Part shown: positions 31,451-42,090 of the stretch, one piece after another | Position numbering within the stretch: position 1 is the stretch's first letter | Layout: every line of letters begins with the position of its first letter | Source of the DNA: Ectobius pallidus | Lineage: Eukaryota; Arthropoda; Insecta; Blattodea; Ectobiidae | Assembly (NCBI GenBank): GCA_964059195.1 | Contig: CAXKWD010000006.1 | Span: 8,858,530-8,922,529 of the forward strand | Direction: 5' to 3' | DNA length: 64,000 nucleotides | Notes under the pieces: generated by a model | Told to the model about the DNA's origin: nothing | Database searches by the model: none | The model's input: only the letters and a program-made list of their open reading frames with translations | Made by a program: the position numbers and the translations under genes

Positions 31451-34048
31451 GGGTCAATCCATTAGAAATGAACCAAATTTAATAGAATTTGTTGCTCGAC
31501 ATTTTTGATTTTCCTAATTTTTTTGCCAGTTATTTCCCAACTAAAGGTGAGTTCAAAACTATGGTAAAAAAAAATTTGGGCTCATACTTTTTTTTGGCGG
31601 CCATTTTAAGTTTGCTTTTTAACCATATTTCAGTCGAAAACATGTTTTGCACAAATGTACGTAACTCTGTTAGTTTTATAGATAACAAGACAAAATAAAC
31701 ACCATAATTATCAGAATGAAGTGCTCTACATTTTTGTTTTAACACAATATTACCTAAGTAGTGAGGAAAGTGAAGAAAAAAAATCAAAACTACAAATTGA
31801 AAATTGACTTAAAACGGGAGTTTTAGTGCCGCAAAATTATTAGAAGGAAGAAAGACTCGCCCTTAATTTTTTTCTGGTGTAGATCTACTATAGGACTACT
31901 CGCTGTAGAAGTTTAAAGCTTGAGAACTTTGCGGTTTTTTTTATACAATTTTACAAAAATGCCCAAAACGGTATTTTGGCAATATTTGAAGTAGAATATC
32001 TCAAAAGGGACTGAGTGAAAAATTATGAAATTTATACAGATAACACCTCTTTATGATATAAAGATGTGATAAAAATATGGTGACTGAGACTCAACTGGTT
32101 CCCGAGTTACAGTGCATCGAATTTGGCCAAAACTTGCATTATACGCACATGAATTTTAACGGTAATTTAATAGTAAAAATCCACATTGTAATTTTAAATG
32201 CAAAATTTTAGTGAATCTAAGTATGTTACACAAAAGAGTTGTACATGTAGGCTACATTTCATCAGTTAACATGACAAATTTATAATTTCCTCAAAGCGTT
32301 GAGGAGCGTTGAAATTTCGGTGCATAGTTTGCAATTTTTGGCCAACTTTGATGCACTGTAACTCTGGAACCAGTTCAGTCTCAGTCACCAAATTATTATC
32401 ACATCTTTATATCGTCAGGAGGTGTTATGTGTATAAATTTCATAATTTTCACTCAGGCCCTTCTGAGATATTCTACTTCAAATAATGCCAAAATAGGGTC
32501 AATCCAATAGAAATGAACCAAATTGAATAAAATTTTTTGCTCACCATTTTTTATTTTCTTAATTTTTTTATCAGTTACTCTCCAATATTAGGTGAGTTCA
32601 AAACTAGAGTAAAACATTTTTTATGTTCATACTTTTTTCTTGGCGGCCATTTTAAGTTTTCTTTGTAACAGTTTTTCGGCCGGAAACTTGTTTTGCACAA
32701 ATGTATGTAACTCTGTTATTTTATAGATAACAAGACAAAATAAACACCAAAATTATCAGAATGAAATGCTCTACATTTTTGTTTTAACACAATATTACCT
32801 AAGTAGTGAGGAAAGTGAAGAAAAGAAATCAAAACTACAAATTGAAAATTGACTTAAAACGGGAGATTTGGTGCCGCAAAATTATTAGAAGGAAGAAAGA
32901 CTCGCCCTTAATTTTTTTTTCTGGTGTAGATCTACTATAGGACTACTCGCTGTAGACGTTTAAAGCTTGAGAACTTTGTGGTTTTTTTTATACAATTTTT
33001 CAAAAATGCCCAAAACGGTATTTTGGCAATATTTGAAGTAGAATATCTCGAAATGGCCAAAGTGAAAAATTATAACATTTATACAGATAACACCTCTTTA
33101 TAACATAAAGATGTGATTGGCGACTGAGACTCAACTGGTTCCAGAGTAACAGTGCTTTGAATTTGGCCAAAAATTGCGTTATAGGCACACGAAATTTAAC
33201 GGTAATTTAATAGTAAAAATTCACTTTGTAATTTTAAATATAAAATTTTTGTGAGCCTAAGTTTGTTACACAAAAGAGTTGTATATGTAGGCTACATTTC
33301 ATCAGTTAGCATGACAAATGTTTAGTTTCCTCAAAGCTTTGAAGAGTGTTGAAATTTCGGTGCATAGTTTGCAGTTATGGCCAACTTCGATGCACTATAA
33401 CTCGGGAACCAGTTGAGTCTCAGTCACCAAATTTTTATCACATCTTTATATCATAAAGAGGTGTTATCTGAATAAATTTCATAATTTTTCGCTCAGTCCC
33501 TTTTGAGATATTCTACTTCAAATATTGCCAAAATACCGTTTTGGGCATTTTTGAAAAATTGTATAAAAAAACCGCAAAATTCTCAAGCTTTAAACTTCTA
33601 CTGCGAGTAGTCCTATAGTAGATCTACACCAGAAAAAAAATTAAGGGCGAGTCTTTCTTCCTTCTAATAATTTTGCGGCACTAAAACTCCCGTTTTAAGT
33701 CAATTTTCAATTTGTAGTTTTGATTTTTTTTCTTCACTTTCCTCACTACTTAGGTAATATTGTGTTAAAACAAAAATGTAGAGCATTTCATTCTGATAAT
33801 TTTGGTGTTTATTTTGTCTTGTTATCTATAAAATTAACAGAGTTACATACATTTGTGCAAAACATGTTTTCGACTGAAATATGGTTAAAAAGTAAACTTA
33901 AAATGGCCGCCAAAACAAAAGTATGAGCCCAACATTTTTTTTACCATGGTTTTGAACTCACCTTTAGTTATGAAATAACTGGTAAAAAAATTAGGAAAAT
34001 TAAAAATGTCGAGCAACTTGGCCTGGTTCATTTCTAATGGATTGACCC
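31451..34048. mobile_element. Foldback TIR element, tandemly duplicated
   Basis: The left tip GGGTCAATCCATTAG and the right tip CTAATGGATTGACCC are inverses. A second left tip, GGGTCAATCCAATAG, starts at 32496. From there to 34048 is a full palindrome with arms near 690 bp and a short centre. The part 31451-32495 is a shortened palindromic copy in direct orientation. Arms share AAAACGGTATTTTGGCAATA, GGTGTAGATCTACTATAGGA and CCGCAAAATTATTAGAAGGA. It lies within a unit of the larger foldback array. The frames 31530-31787 and 33720-33926 are two readings of the same arm, not genes. Confidence 0.85.
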
Positions 34049-34101
34049 AATATGAAACTACATGTCAATACCAACAAAAAAAATGATGTGAAAGTCACAT
34101 A

Positions 34102-35091
34102 ACTTCCTCTGCCCAAATAAAAGTTTGCAGCATTTACGCTAATTATGCTATAAATATCTTATAGCCCCTTCTTTGAATGTTGCGAATAAAAACGCAGGCT
34201 ATGGGAAAAAAACAAGTGACTGCAAACGTTTATTGAACTTTCCGCTGTTAAGAATAATTTCCGAAATTTATCAAATATTGCCCTCAGATATTTCTTTACT
34301 GTAAGCAGGGCCAACAGTACATTTTTCTCACTTCACGTGCTTATATAGAATAAAATGCCTTAAATGTCCGCGTATTGAGTTGTTCACCAGGCAAGTTGGT
34401 AGGTTACAACCACCCTTCAGAGAATGTTTTTGAAATGGTATAAGCAATCCATGGAAATTTAAAGGAGATTGTTTGAGCTGTTTATGAGAAAATAGCAAAA
34501 AACAAAATATTCTTCATGTAAAGTCCCCTTAAATATAAGAGAAGGTTGTCGCCAATCTTCACAGCCTCAGAATGTACCTAACCCAAATACAAAATTTTGT
34601 TTTCGTACGATTTACAAGAAGCCGTATTGCAAAAAGCACGTGTTCACAGTGGGTTGCTTATAACTACCCTTCAGAGAATTTGTTCGAAAAAATGTTTCAA
34701 ATAAAAGTTTTAGCTCTTGGTACAAGCAATCCATGCGCAAAATTTAAGGAAAATCGTTAGAGCCGTTTTCGAGAAAATCGCGAAAAACGAAAATTTCTTC
34801 AAGTAAAGTCCCCTTAAAAATAAGGGAAATTTGTCGCTAATCTTCGAATCACATCTTCAGAAGGTACCTGACCCAAATATGAAATTTTGTTTTCATACGA
34901 TTCTCCGTTTCGGAGCTAGCCTGTTCACAAACTTCCACACAGACACACACACAGACATGTTTCCAAAAATAGTATTTTTGGATTCAGGGGGCCTTGAAAC
35001 GTGTATATATGCTAAAAACTCAACTTCGAATTTTAGGGTCGAAAACAATACTTCCTCTACCTATAGTACCTATGGTACGGGCAGAGGAAGT
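34102..35091. mobile_element. TIR element with internal ~250-bp direct repeats
   Basis: The ends ACTTCCTCTGCCC and GGGCAGAGGAAGT are perfect 13-bp inverses, and the surrounding foldback unit resumes after it. Two direct copies (about 34405-34620 and 34660-34905) share CCCTTCAGAGAAT, AAGTCCCCTTAAA and CCAAATA..AAATTTTGTTTTC. A block at 34129-34205 matches 8872-8945 inverted. No transposase is seen. Confidence 0.7.
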
Positions 35092-35248
35092 AAAAATATA
35101 TGAGTCGGAAAATCCCACGGGGGGGGGGGGTATACAGTAGCCCACGCTGTATAAAGCCAAATCTATGTTTATAAACTGATTCAGACGTGTCACAGCCTTG
35201 ACAGTCATATAGGAACAGCTATTATCTAACTCTATAGTCATGCTTTAC

Positions 35249-36011
35249 TCAGCCATTTCATAATTTCGGGTGGGACATTCTAGCAAATTATAACAATTAT
35301 TTTTGTTTATTACATGTCATAAATAATGAATTAGAACTTGTTCTGCACATTCTGTAAAATCTACTATGGCTTCTCCTTCCTTCTACATGCAAAGCATTAT
35401 TAAACATTTATTTGAAATATTTTAAATTTGTTTTTCAAAATCTGTTACGGATGGGACATAATTTGGACACTGATTTTAATGATGCAAAAGCTCATTTTCT
35501 GTTCTGCTATTACTGTTAGGGTCTTAATGATGTTATTAATGAAGGTATGAGGGATTCAATACAAATTATAAACTGTTTCCAGGTTGTCAGAACATTTATT
35601 TAACTCATCAATAATAATTTAACAAAACTAGCACCATTACGGGTGGGACAAAAAGTCACTTGTTTGTTATTTTACATAGTAATTAACCACACATATTTTT
35701 TGAAGTTAATCTTATACCAAATTGTACCTTAAGATGTATATTTTCTCAAATGAAAATGGACATAGCTGATTACTCTTGACTACTTGGTATTAAAGAGTGT
35801 TAAAATCATGCTAAAAATGGCAAAAAGAAGTAACTCAATGCTATAAATAAGTAAATCGACAGATTCTACACATGAAACCACTTCAAATACACCCAAGTCC
35901 TTAAAATTCAGATAATTTGAGGTTTTAAACTTATTTTTGACCACCCAATTACAATAATTTTATAACTTCTCTCTTTGAGGGAAAAATTCCCATATTTTAT
36001 GAAATGGCTGA
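35249..36011. mobile_element. TIR element with a thrice-repeated spaced motif
   Basis: Ends TCAGCCATTTCATAA (35249-35263) and TTATGAAATGGCTGA (35997-36011) are perfect inverses. CGGGTGGGACA occurs at 35267-35277 and 35640-35650, and CGGATGGGACA at 35448-35458, all in one orientation about 181 and 192 bp apart. The spacers are AT-rich. No gene is encoded. The design parallels 21617-22911, though the sequences differ. Confidence 0.6.
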
Positions 36012-36030
36012 ACAGCAGTCACTCAGCACC

Positions 36031-36288
36031 TCAGTCCCAGGTGCTGCATCCGTTGAGTAGAGAGTGTACATTGGTCCTTACTTTTCCTCGGCAAGGTTTC
36101 ACAAGATAAGTGTTTTGGTCAGCTAAGATTTTTACCATAAGGAAAACTCCCAGGTCAAAGTCTTCACCAATGATAGTGGTTGTATCTGATTTTTCAACAG
36201 CTGTTGTCACAATCAACACATCAGCATCGAATGTTTGCTTCAAGAGTCTCAATCCCACTATCATGAAATTTTGACCATAGCAGGTCAA
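36031..36288 (-). pseudogene. PIN/XPG-I-like protein fragment
   Basis: An open frame of 85 codons with LKQTFDADVLIVTTAVE, TTTIIGEDFDLGVFLM and TYLVKPCRGKVRTNVHSLLN. DADVLIV...GED(F)DL matches the remnants at 25480 and 26090. The trailing YLVKPCRGKVRT segment corresponds to the degraded end of the 25480 copy and extends the family signature. There is no start or flanking TIR that I can define. Confidence 0.5.
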
Positions 36289-36673
36289 TCAGTCTACTTT
36301 GTTGTACTTATTAGAGAGGAATTGGTCTTGCTTCACTGTTATTGAAATTGATGTTGATTGACTTCTTCATTCGACACTGGTCATCGTCCCTGTTCAAATA
36401 CCTTTATTGCTGTTTTCATTCGATACCGTCGTCCCTATTCAGCTACCTCTGTTGCTGTTTTCTGGGTTGACGTGCCCATAAAAACTACAGTACTCCCTCC
36501 TGTGCAGATTAAAGACCTCGTAACATCAGAAAAAAAAAAGTTTTAAAATAATTTTCTGTCTGTGCAGCAATGACTGCCCAATGAACGGTTCCCCACGGGC
36601 ATTGTTTGACTGATATCCCCTTGTATATATATATATATATGCATTCATGAACCACAGATTATTGTCTTCGTTG
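36289..36673. other. Unassigned DNA with a TA microsatellite
   Basis: Two imperfect copies of a TTC/GATACC..TCGTCCCTATTC phrase lie at about 36367-36450. A short (TA)n tract at 36625-36640 precedes the SINE block. Confidence 0.4.
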
Positions 36674-36999
36674 GACATTACATGAGAATATTATAGGAGG
36701 AAAACTCCTCTGACACTGGGATTTGAACCCAGGACCTTTGGCTATCCGTGCCGCTGCTCTACCAACTGAGCTAAGCCAGAGTTCACTTCACAGCGCCAGA
36801 TGGAACCTCTCTCCTATGACTGTTTGTCGTTAATGGTCTACCTCACTGATGCGATCAGTCATAGGAGAGAGGTTCCATCTGGCACTGTGAAGTGAACTCT
36901 GGCTTAGCTGGTAGAGCAGTGGCATGGATAGCCAAAGGCCCTGGGTTCAAGTCCCAGGGTTGGAGGAATTTTTCTCCCATAATATTCTCATGTTGAACA
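36674..36999. mobile_element. Two tRNA-derived SINE units, head to head
   Basis: The - strand unit (about 36787-36710) and the + strand unit (about 36890-36966) each read GGCTTAGCT..GGTAGAGCAG, ATAGCCAAAGG and CCTGGGTTCAA(A/G)TCCCAG. These are an A box, an anticodon-like arm and a perfect T arm. The mirror axis lies near 36835 within TCTCCTATGACTG...CAGTCATAGGAGA. The + unit lacks CA in the A box (TTAGCTGGTAGAG). Confidence 0.75.
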
Positions 37000-37264
37000 A
37001 TGAGGGTGATGATGCAGAAGAAATAGAGCCCCTACCCACATCCTTTGAAGATATGGAAACAGGGGTGGCCAATTGCTGGACCCTCCTGTCCCAAGAGAGA
37101 CAAAACAACATTTTTTATGAATAGTTTTACATAATACTAAATATTACAATTTGTTTGTAATTTTTTCAAATTTTGTTCATGATACTTAAATTAACAATAA
37201 GCGTACTTGTACTGTGATTGTATTTTTAATAAATGCAATTTTGTTGAATGGATATTTCAGGTGT

Positions 37265-38290
37265 AATTCGGGGGTGCATGGGCAAAGAGAGTTAAGTCCA
37301 CTTTCTTGTTACTGAGAATTAGAGTGACTTAACACACTATACCAGAGAATATTATAGGAGAAAAATTCCTCCGGCACTGGGACTTGAACCCAGGACCTTT
37401 GGCTATTCGCGCCAATGCTCTACCAACTGAGCTAAGTCGGAGCTCAATTCACAGCGCCAGATGGAACTTCTCTCCTATGACTGATTGCCCTAATGGTCTA
37501 CCTCACAGACAGACAAGTTATGTCATATGCAGTACTGTGAGGCACACTAAGTAGTGATTTTTGTGACCGGGCTCCCACTGTTATTGTACAGTTAACATTC
37601 AAGACAGATATATAAGCATTCATGAGCCACAGATTATTGTCTCTGTTGGACACTACATGAGAATATTATAGGAGAAAAATTCCTCCGGCACTGGGACTTG
37701 AACCCAGGACCTTTGGCTATTCGCGCCAATGCTCTACCAACTGAGCTAAGTCGGAGCTCAATTCACAGCGCCAGATGGAACTTCTCTCCTATGACTGATT
37801 GCCCTAATGGTCTACCTCACAGACAGACAAGTTATGTCATATGCAGTACTGTGAGGCACACTAAGTAGTGATTTTTGTGACCGGGCTCCCACAGAGACAA
37901 TAATCTGTGGCTCATGAATGCTTATATATCTGTCTTGAATGTTAACTGTACAATAACAGTGGGAGCCCGGTCACAAAAATCACTACTTAGTGTGCCTCAC
38001 AGTACTGCATATGACATAACTTGTCTGTCTGTGAGGTAGACCATTAGGGCAATCAGTCATAGGAGAGAAGTTCCATCTGGCGCTGTGAATTGAGCTCCGA
38101 CTTAGCTCAGTTGGTAGAGCATTGGCGCGAATAGCCAAAGGTCCTGGGTTCAAGTTCCAGTGCCGGAGGAATTTTTCTCCTATAATATTCTCATGTAGTG
38201 TCTAACAGAGACAATAATCTGTGGCTCATGAATGCTTATACACTATACCAGCCCAACATAGCTTTAGAGATGGATAAACCCATGAGGCAA
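37265..38290. mobile_element. MITE related to 63220-63476, split by a SINE array
   Basis: 37268-37345 (GTGCATGGGCAAAGAGAGTT, TTACTGAGAATTAGAGTGAC) and 38252-38290 (CCAACATAGCTTTAGAGATG) together match the uninterrupted MITE at 63220-63476. The break coincides with the SINE array and its 12-bp duplication. The right end of this copy was not found. Confidence 0.75.
37346..38239. mobile_element. Array of three near-identical tRNA-derived SINE units, one inverted
   Basis: Units at about 37346-37590 and 37660-37892 (both - strand) and 37958-38195 (+ strand) look identical over about 230 bp. The whole 894-bp block is flanked by the 12-bp duplication ACACTATACCAG (37334-37345 and 38240-38251). Each head folds like a tRNA: the anticodon-like stem TTGGC/GCCAA encloses the loop GCGAATA, and the T arm CTGGG-TTCAAGT-CCCAG is perfect. 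C replaces the invariant loop T33, so this is tRNA-derived rather than a working tRNA. Confidence 0.85.
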
Positions 38291-39075
38291 TACAGCTTGT
38301 ATACAAAGATATAACCCTTAAATAAAGAGAAAGCGTGTTGTGAGATTTTCTTCCAGAATCTTGAAATTTGTCCAAAACTTAAAATTGCTACAACTTCTGA
38401 TTGTTTGAAGATAAAATAACAAATGGTCACTCATTTGAAGTAAATAATGCTTGGAGACTTTGGTATATTGTTCTGGATACTCCTTTGAACAACTCTGCCA
38501 AATTTCAAAACTGCACGCTCACCTCGTAGGTGCGGCGACTTTTAGTATATTTACCTCCTAAGTCCTAACTACTGTAAACACGTCATGTTTGGTCCTGATT
38601 TCCACCATATAACGTATATGTAGTCAAATTAAAATAAAATTGCCTTGAACCAACACAGATGCGGATAGAGTGATATGGACAATGAGAGAACATACTCCTC
38701 TCGGCAGCTTGTGAGGTTTCAACAGTCACCTCAGGAAGGCCCGGAGGATCGGGTCGAAACGTTTAAAAGAAAACACATGATTCACTGAAGGCAATTTTAT
38801 TTTAATTCAGTGCTGAAAAGTAAAAAATTATTTTCCCGAGCATGCCCTTTATTGTCTGGACTATTCTTGAAACTATTGAAGTGCAGTTTATGTTTTAAAC
38901 ATTTTGGAGTGTTTGTGCAAGCTTTTTCAGACTGTTTGTTCAATTGAGACATTTGATTGTTTTGTAATAACTTTTTTTGGCAAACACATCATTTTGATAC
39001 TTGCTGTAGGGCCTAAATAAAAGTAAAAAAGTTAATCTTCAAAATTGAAACTAACTATTACATTTTACATTCCAG
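38291..39075. other. Unassigned DNA upstream of the first visible Idh3b exon
   Basis: 38530-38580 carries an inverted piece of the GGAGGTAAACATA repeat (see 27050). The remainder is intron or 5' flank of Idh3b. The polypyrimidine tract and AG at 39074-39075 form the acceptor. Confidence 0.5.
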
Positions 39076-39177
39076 CAAGCACCAGTATCAAAACCAGAAG
39101 GTCGCACAAAGTGCACTTTAATTCCTGGAGATGGCGTCGGACCTGAACTGGTGTATTCTGTACAAGAAGTTTTTAAG
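39076..39177 (+). CDS. Idh3b: Idh3b internal exon (N-terminal, start of catalytic fold)
   Basis: 34 codons, flanked by AG at 39074-39075 and GTAAGC at 39178. It encodes CTLIPGDGVGPELVYSVQEV, the conserved first strand and glycine-rich turn of isocitrate/isopropylmalate dehydrogenases. NAD-dependent IDH is a mitochondrial alpha/beta/gamma assembly that oxidises isocitrate to 2-oxoglutarate in the TCA cycle. The beta subunit is structural and regulatory. PGDGVGPEL with V rather than I, and later motifs, favour beta over gamma. The exon is phase 0 at both ends. The mitochondrial targeting exon lies further upstream and was not identified. Confidence 0.95.
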
Positions 39178-40199
39178 GTAAGCATGTTTAGGATGTTGAT
39201 AATCTTAGTGTAAGCGGAATCTCCTTTCTGGGAGCTTCATCGTGTCTTTCAACATGTAAAGACAATAATTATATTATTCCCTAGTTTCGTCTTAAATTCC
39301 CTGAATAAAGTTTTTTTTTTCTTTTTTCCCACCACTGTCTTCTCACTGAAATTACACGCTGTATTTCCCTTGATGATAATGCCATATGGTACATAGAGCC
39401 TGTATTACCACCTTCCGACAAATCCTCCTGATACGTGACTTCCGGATAGCTTAACTGGAAGATGTCTTGTAATACCACCGCCGAACTGTTATCAGGAAGA
39501 AGGCAGTAAAATCTTGTAAAATGATCCTTAGCTTGTTGCGGTGTGTTTGTTGTAGTTTGATAGGCCTCCACTAGGTGCGGCAGCTCTAATTTGTATTTCT
39601 ACAGTTGAATTACATAAGAAAATATTTTAAGCGCATTAATCGATTTGTGCAATTCTATTTCATTCATATGTGAGCCTAAACGGCAATATTGTGTAACTTA
39701 AATCCTCCAGCATCAATTCTGAAATTCAAGTGGCCAGGACGCTTCGGAGTGCTGCCATCTTGTTTTCACCAAGCTTCCCTAACTGGCAGTTGGTAGTTTA
39801 TCAGTCACTCCATCCTCCTGCTAGCTTATCTGGAAGTTTTCTTGCCAGACAGATTTTGTCAGGAGACCATAGTACGCAATTCTTGGCCAACTTCCAGGTA
39901 CGTTCTCTACCTGGCAGATAAATATGATATCAGCAGGTCGTCGTACAGGCCCATAATATTGCTGAGGAGTTTATAATGACTCCAGGTCATTGTTTAATTC
40001 ATATTTCTGCTACCACGTAGCAAATATCTTGGGGATATTACCTCATACTCCAAAAAAGAGCAAGTTTGAAAAGGTTTGGCGGGTCTTTTTGAATTTTCAA
40101 GTTTCTCCATTGCACTGAAGGCATTGCATGTACTAGAAGTGTAAGCGTTTATTTCTTAGGTATGCAGTGTATATTAAGTTCCAGAATGTTGCTCTCTAG
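39178..40199. other. Idh3b intron, unassigned part
   Basis: No recognisable repeat or gene. The - strand frame 39571-39281 lacks any known motif. Confidence 0.45.
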
Positions 40200-40624
40200 T
40201 GGCCAAGTGCACCGACCACGATTAGTGTAATCAGCGTTTATAATTTCTTCCTAACCTATGATTAGGGAAAGTTATGGAGCATCAACCTCGATTGGTGTCG
40301 AAATCGCCGATTACCGTTGATTAAACTTAAACAGTCAAAATCGGGCGGTTACTGCAGCTAAACAATGATTAGAAGTTTGCTGAAATGGCGGGGGTCGACT
40401 GCAAACAATAGATGAGACTCTCTTCTTCTCATATTTCTCTTTTTAGACGAATTAGGTCTCGATATTAATGTTATCAGTATCATAATACCATTTTTCCAAA
40501 CTGAAAAGTACAATAAATATTATATAAACACATCTCATAGACCTACAAAGACGATTTTAAGTCTCGAAGCACGATACAAGAGAAGCCTTACCGGTTTACA
40601 TTGCCAATATTCAAGCAGTGTTCC

Positions 40625-40702
40625 TAACGTCGTTCGTGGTTGAGTGGTTATAGTACTGAGCTGTGGTGCAGGAGGTCGCAGGTTCAAATCCCGGTCGCAG
40701 AT
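40625..40702 (+). repeat. tRNA-like sequence (pseudo-tRNA or SINE head)
   Basis: CGTGGTTGAGTGGTTATAGT is A-box-like and GTCGCAGGTTCAAATCCCGG contains a perfect B-box core GGTTCAAATCC. The T stem is only partly paired, and I could not draw a complete cloverleaf. A T-run follows (CATTTTTTTT), which would serve as a pol III stop. Confidence 0.45.
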
Positions 40703-40783
40703 CATTTTTTTTATCATAATATTTTTAAGTTTAAATAGTGTACAGGTACTGTATGAAATTTTAAGAATTCACTGTCAATAATA

Positions 40784-40785
<2 letters not shown>

Positions 40786-40829
<44 letters not shown>

Positions 40830-41300
40830 GTAATTTTATTTCGTCCAGGTATCAAATACATATTTGATGTTGGACATGTCCGAAACTTACAATCTGAATT
40901 ATACAATAGTTATACAATAGATATACAATAGAGATACATGCTAAGGCTATCCATTTCATAGTTCTTCTATCCTGTAGAGGGCTTTTTGGCATAGGTATTA
41001 TTTTAATTTATTGGCTAATTTTGTCCCGGTACACTGTTTTATACTGTCTGGTAGTTTGTTATAAAATTTTACCCTGATTACGTATGGATCCCTTTCCAAT
41101 GCTTTTTTATTGTGCCCTATTGTGTATAAGTTCTTTCTTGATCTTGTGTCGTACTTATGTATCTCTTCTATTGAGACATTCATTTTTGATTTTGATTTTA
41201 CAAGTAAAACTACCCTGAATATATATAAGAATATTACAGTTATTACTGCCCTGTATAATTCTTGGTGAATAATTATATAAGGTATTGACAGATAATTCAT
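40786..41300 (-). pseudogene. LINE ORF2 C-terminal fragment with ATT tail
   Basis: The - strand frame 41300-40998 contains YRAVITVIFLYIFRVVLLVK, HKYDTRSRKNLYTI and VIRVKFYNKLPDSIK. This is the post-RT region typical of CR1/Jockey ORF2 (Y.TR....L....P..IKLYN.LP). Downstream 200 bp of 3' UTR ends in an (ATT)n tail, seen on the + strand as (AAT)n at 40786-40829. It is a different family from the 9.6-kb LINE. Confidence 0.8.
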
Positions 41301-41739
41301 GAAGTTTTATTCAGTAGACTGCAGTCTGAATCATTATGACAGTTTATTATATTATATAAAGACAGTGGGCGTGAATTTTAAAAATATTATACGGTAAACT
41401 GTATTTACGTTTTTAAAATATTACAAAAGGAAAAAAAATACAGACACAAAGCAGTAGCAGCGCATTCTATAAAGTCTTATATGGAACACTGTATTTCAGT
41501 TTTTAAAATATTCTGAAAGCAATATATATATATTAGGCAGTGAAGTCTTAACATGTTAAACGGTACAGTGTATTTATGTTTTTAAAATATATTAGAGCAA
41601 AACAAGGCTATGGCAGTGTATTTTTGAAATTCAAGTGTTTATGATATAAAAGCCAAAGAAAACACAATGTGCAGATGATGACTTTGAAGAGAGTTATTAT
41701 ATCTGGAATATCTTGAACGGAATGAAAACGAGCGTAGAA

Positions 41740-42090
41740 ATTTTATAGTGCAGCGAGGAGATCCTTTCGAAGAACTTTCCGTTAGGAAATTCGTGGCGAG
41801 ATTTCGCCTGTCTAAACAAACAGTTTCACAGGTACTGCAATTCCCAACAGAAAAAAATCATCATGTTTCTTATATGAATCGACTACTAACTGTATTGAGG
41901 TATTATGCTACCTATCATTCAATATTGTTGTAGGGGACATTGGAAATATGCTCAGAACTGCAGCTCGAATTATACATGATGAAAGCAATGCAATAGCTTC
42001 ACTGACTCGCCGATACATAATAATATGCTTCCCTACATCACAGGCAGAGCAAAGAATATCCTCGCTCCTCCATGGTGTCTTCTTGTTGTT
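41740..42090 (+). pseudogene. Harbinger transposase N-terminal fragment
   Basis: Contains DPFEELSVRKFVARFRLSKQ, TVLRYYATYHS, then after a frame change GDIGNMLRTAARIIHDESNA and ASLTRRYIII. The order matches HARBI1-type transposases (NP.E...D..F..RFRLSK..V, LRF.ATG, then the helix before the DDE core). The catalytic Asp residues and GAIDGTH region are absent. Confidence 0.75.

Larger units (their letters stand above)
27966..35130. mobile_element. Foldback-like element made of inverted ~170-bp arrays
   Basis: The left tip CCCCCCGTGGGATTTTCTGG and the right tip GGAAAATCCCACGGGGGG are inverses. Between them, units with CCGGATTTCCGTGGTTTTCC, TGTAATTGATAAGGGGCAAA and ACCTTAATCTAGATGGCAAT repeat about every 165-175 bp. 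Some 3.5 units (27966-28553) run in one direction and about nine (28965-30049, 31057-31450, 34049-34101) in the other. A unique ORF separates the arms. Three later insertions sit in the right arm (30050-31048, 31451-34048, 34102-35091). The architecture recalls Drosophila Foldback elements. No TSD is clear. Confidence 0.7.

Noticed and set aside
31530..31787. Two nearly identical ORFs (with 33720-33926) starting MIFFLHFPHYLG
   Set aside because: They are the two arms of the foldback at 31451-34048 read from opposite directions; no family features and no coding bias.
34920..34975. CA/GACA microsatellite as a separate regulatory element
   Set aside because: It is a short low-complexity part of the TIR element at 34102-35091.
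36690..38200. Cluster of functional tRNA genes
   Set aside because: The units are tRNA-derived, but loop position 33 is C, the acceptor stem has a mismatch, and copies carry long shared tails and TSDs, so they are SINEs.
39281..39571. 96-codon ORF on the - strand beside the first Idh3b exon
   Set aside because: No motif, no conserved partner in the window, and a low-complexity lysine end; cannot be supported as a gene.
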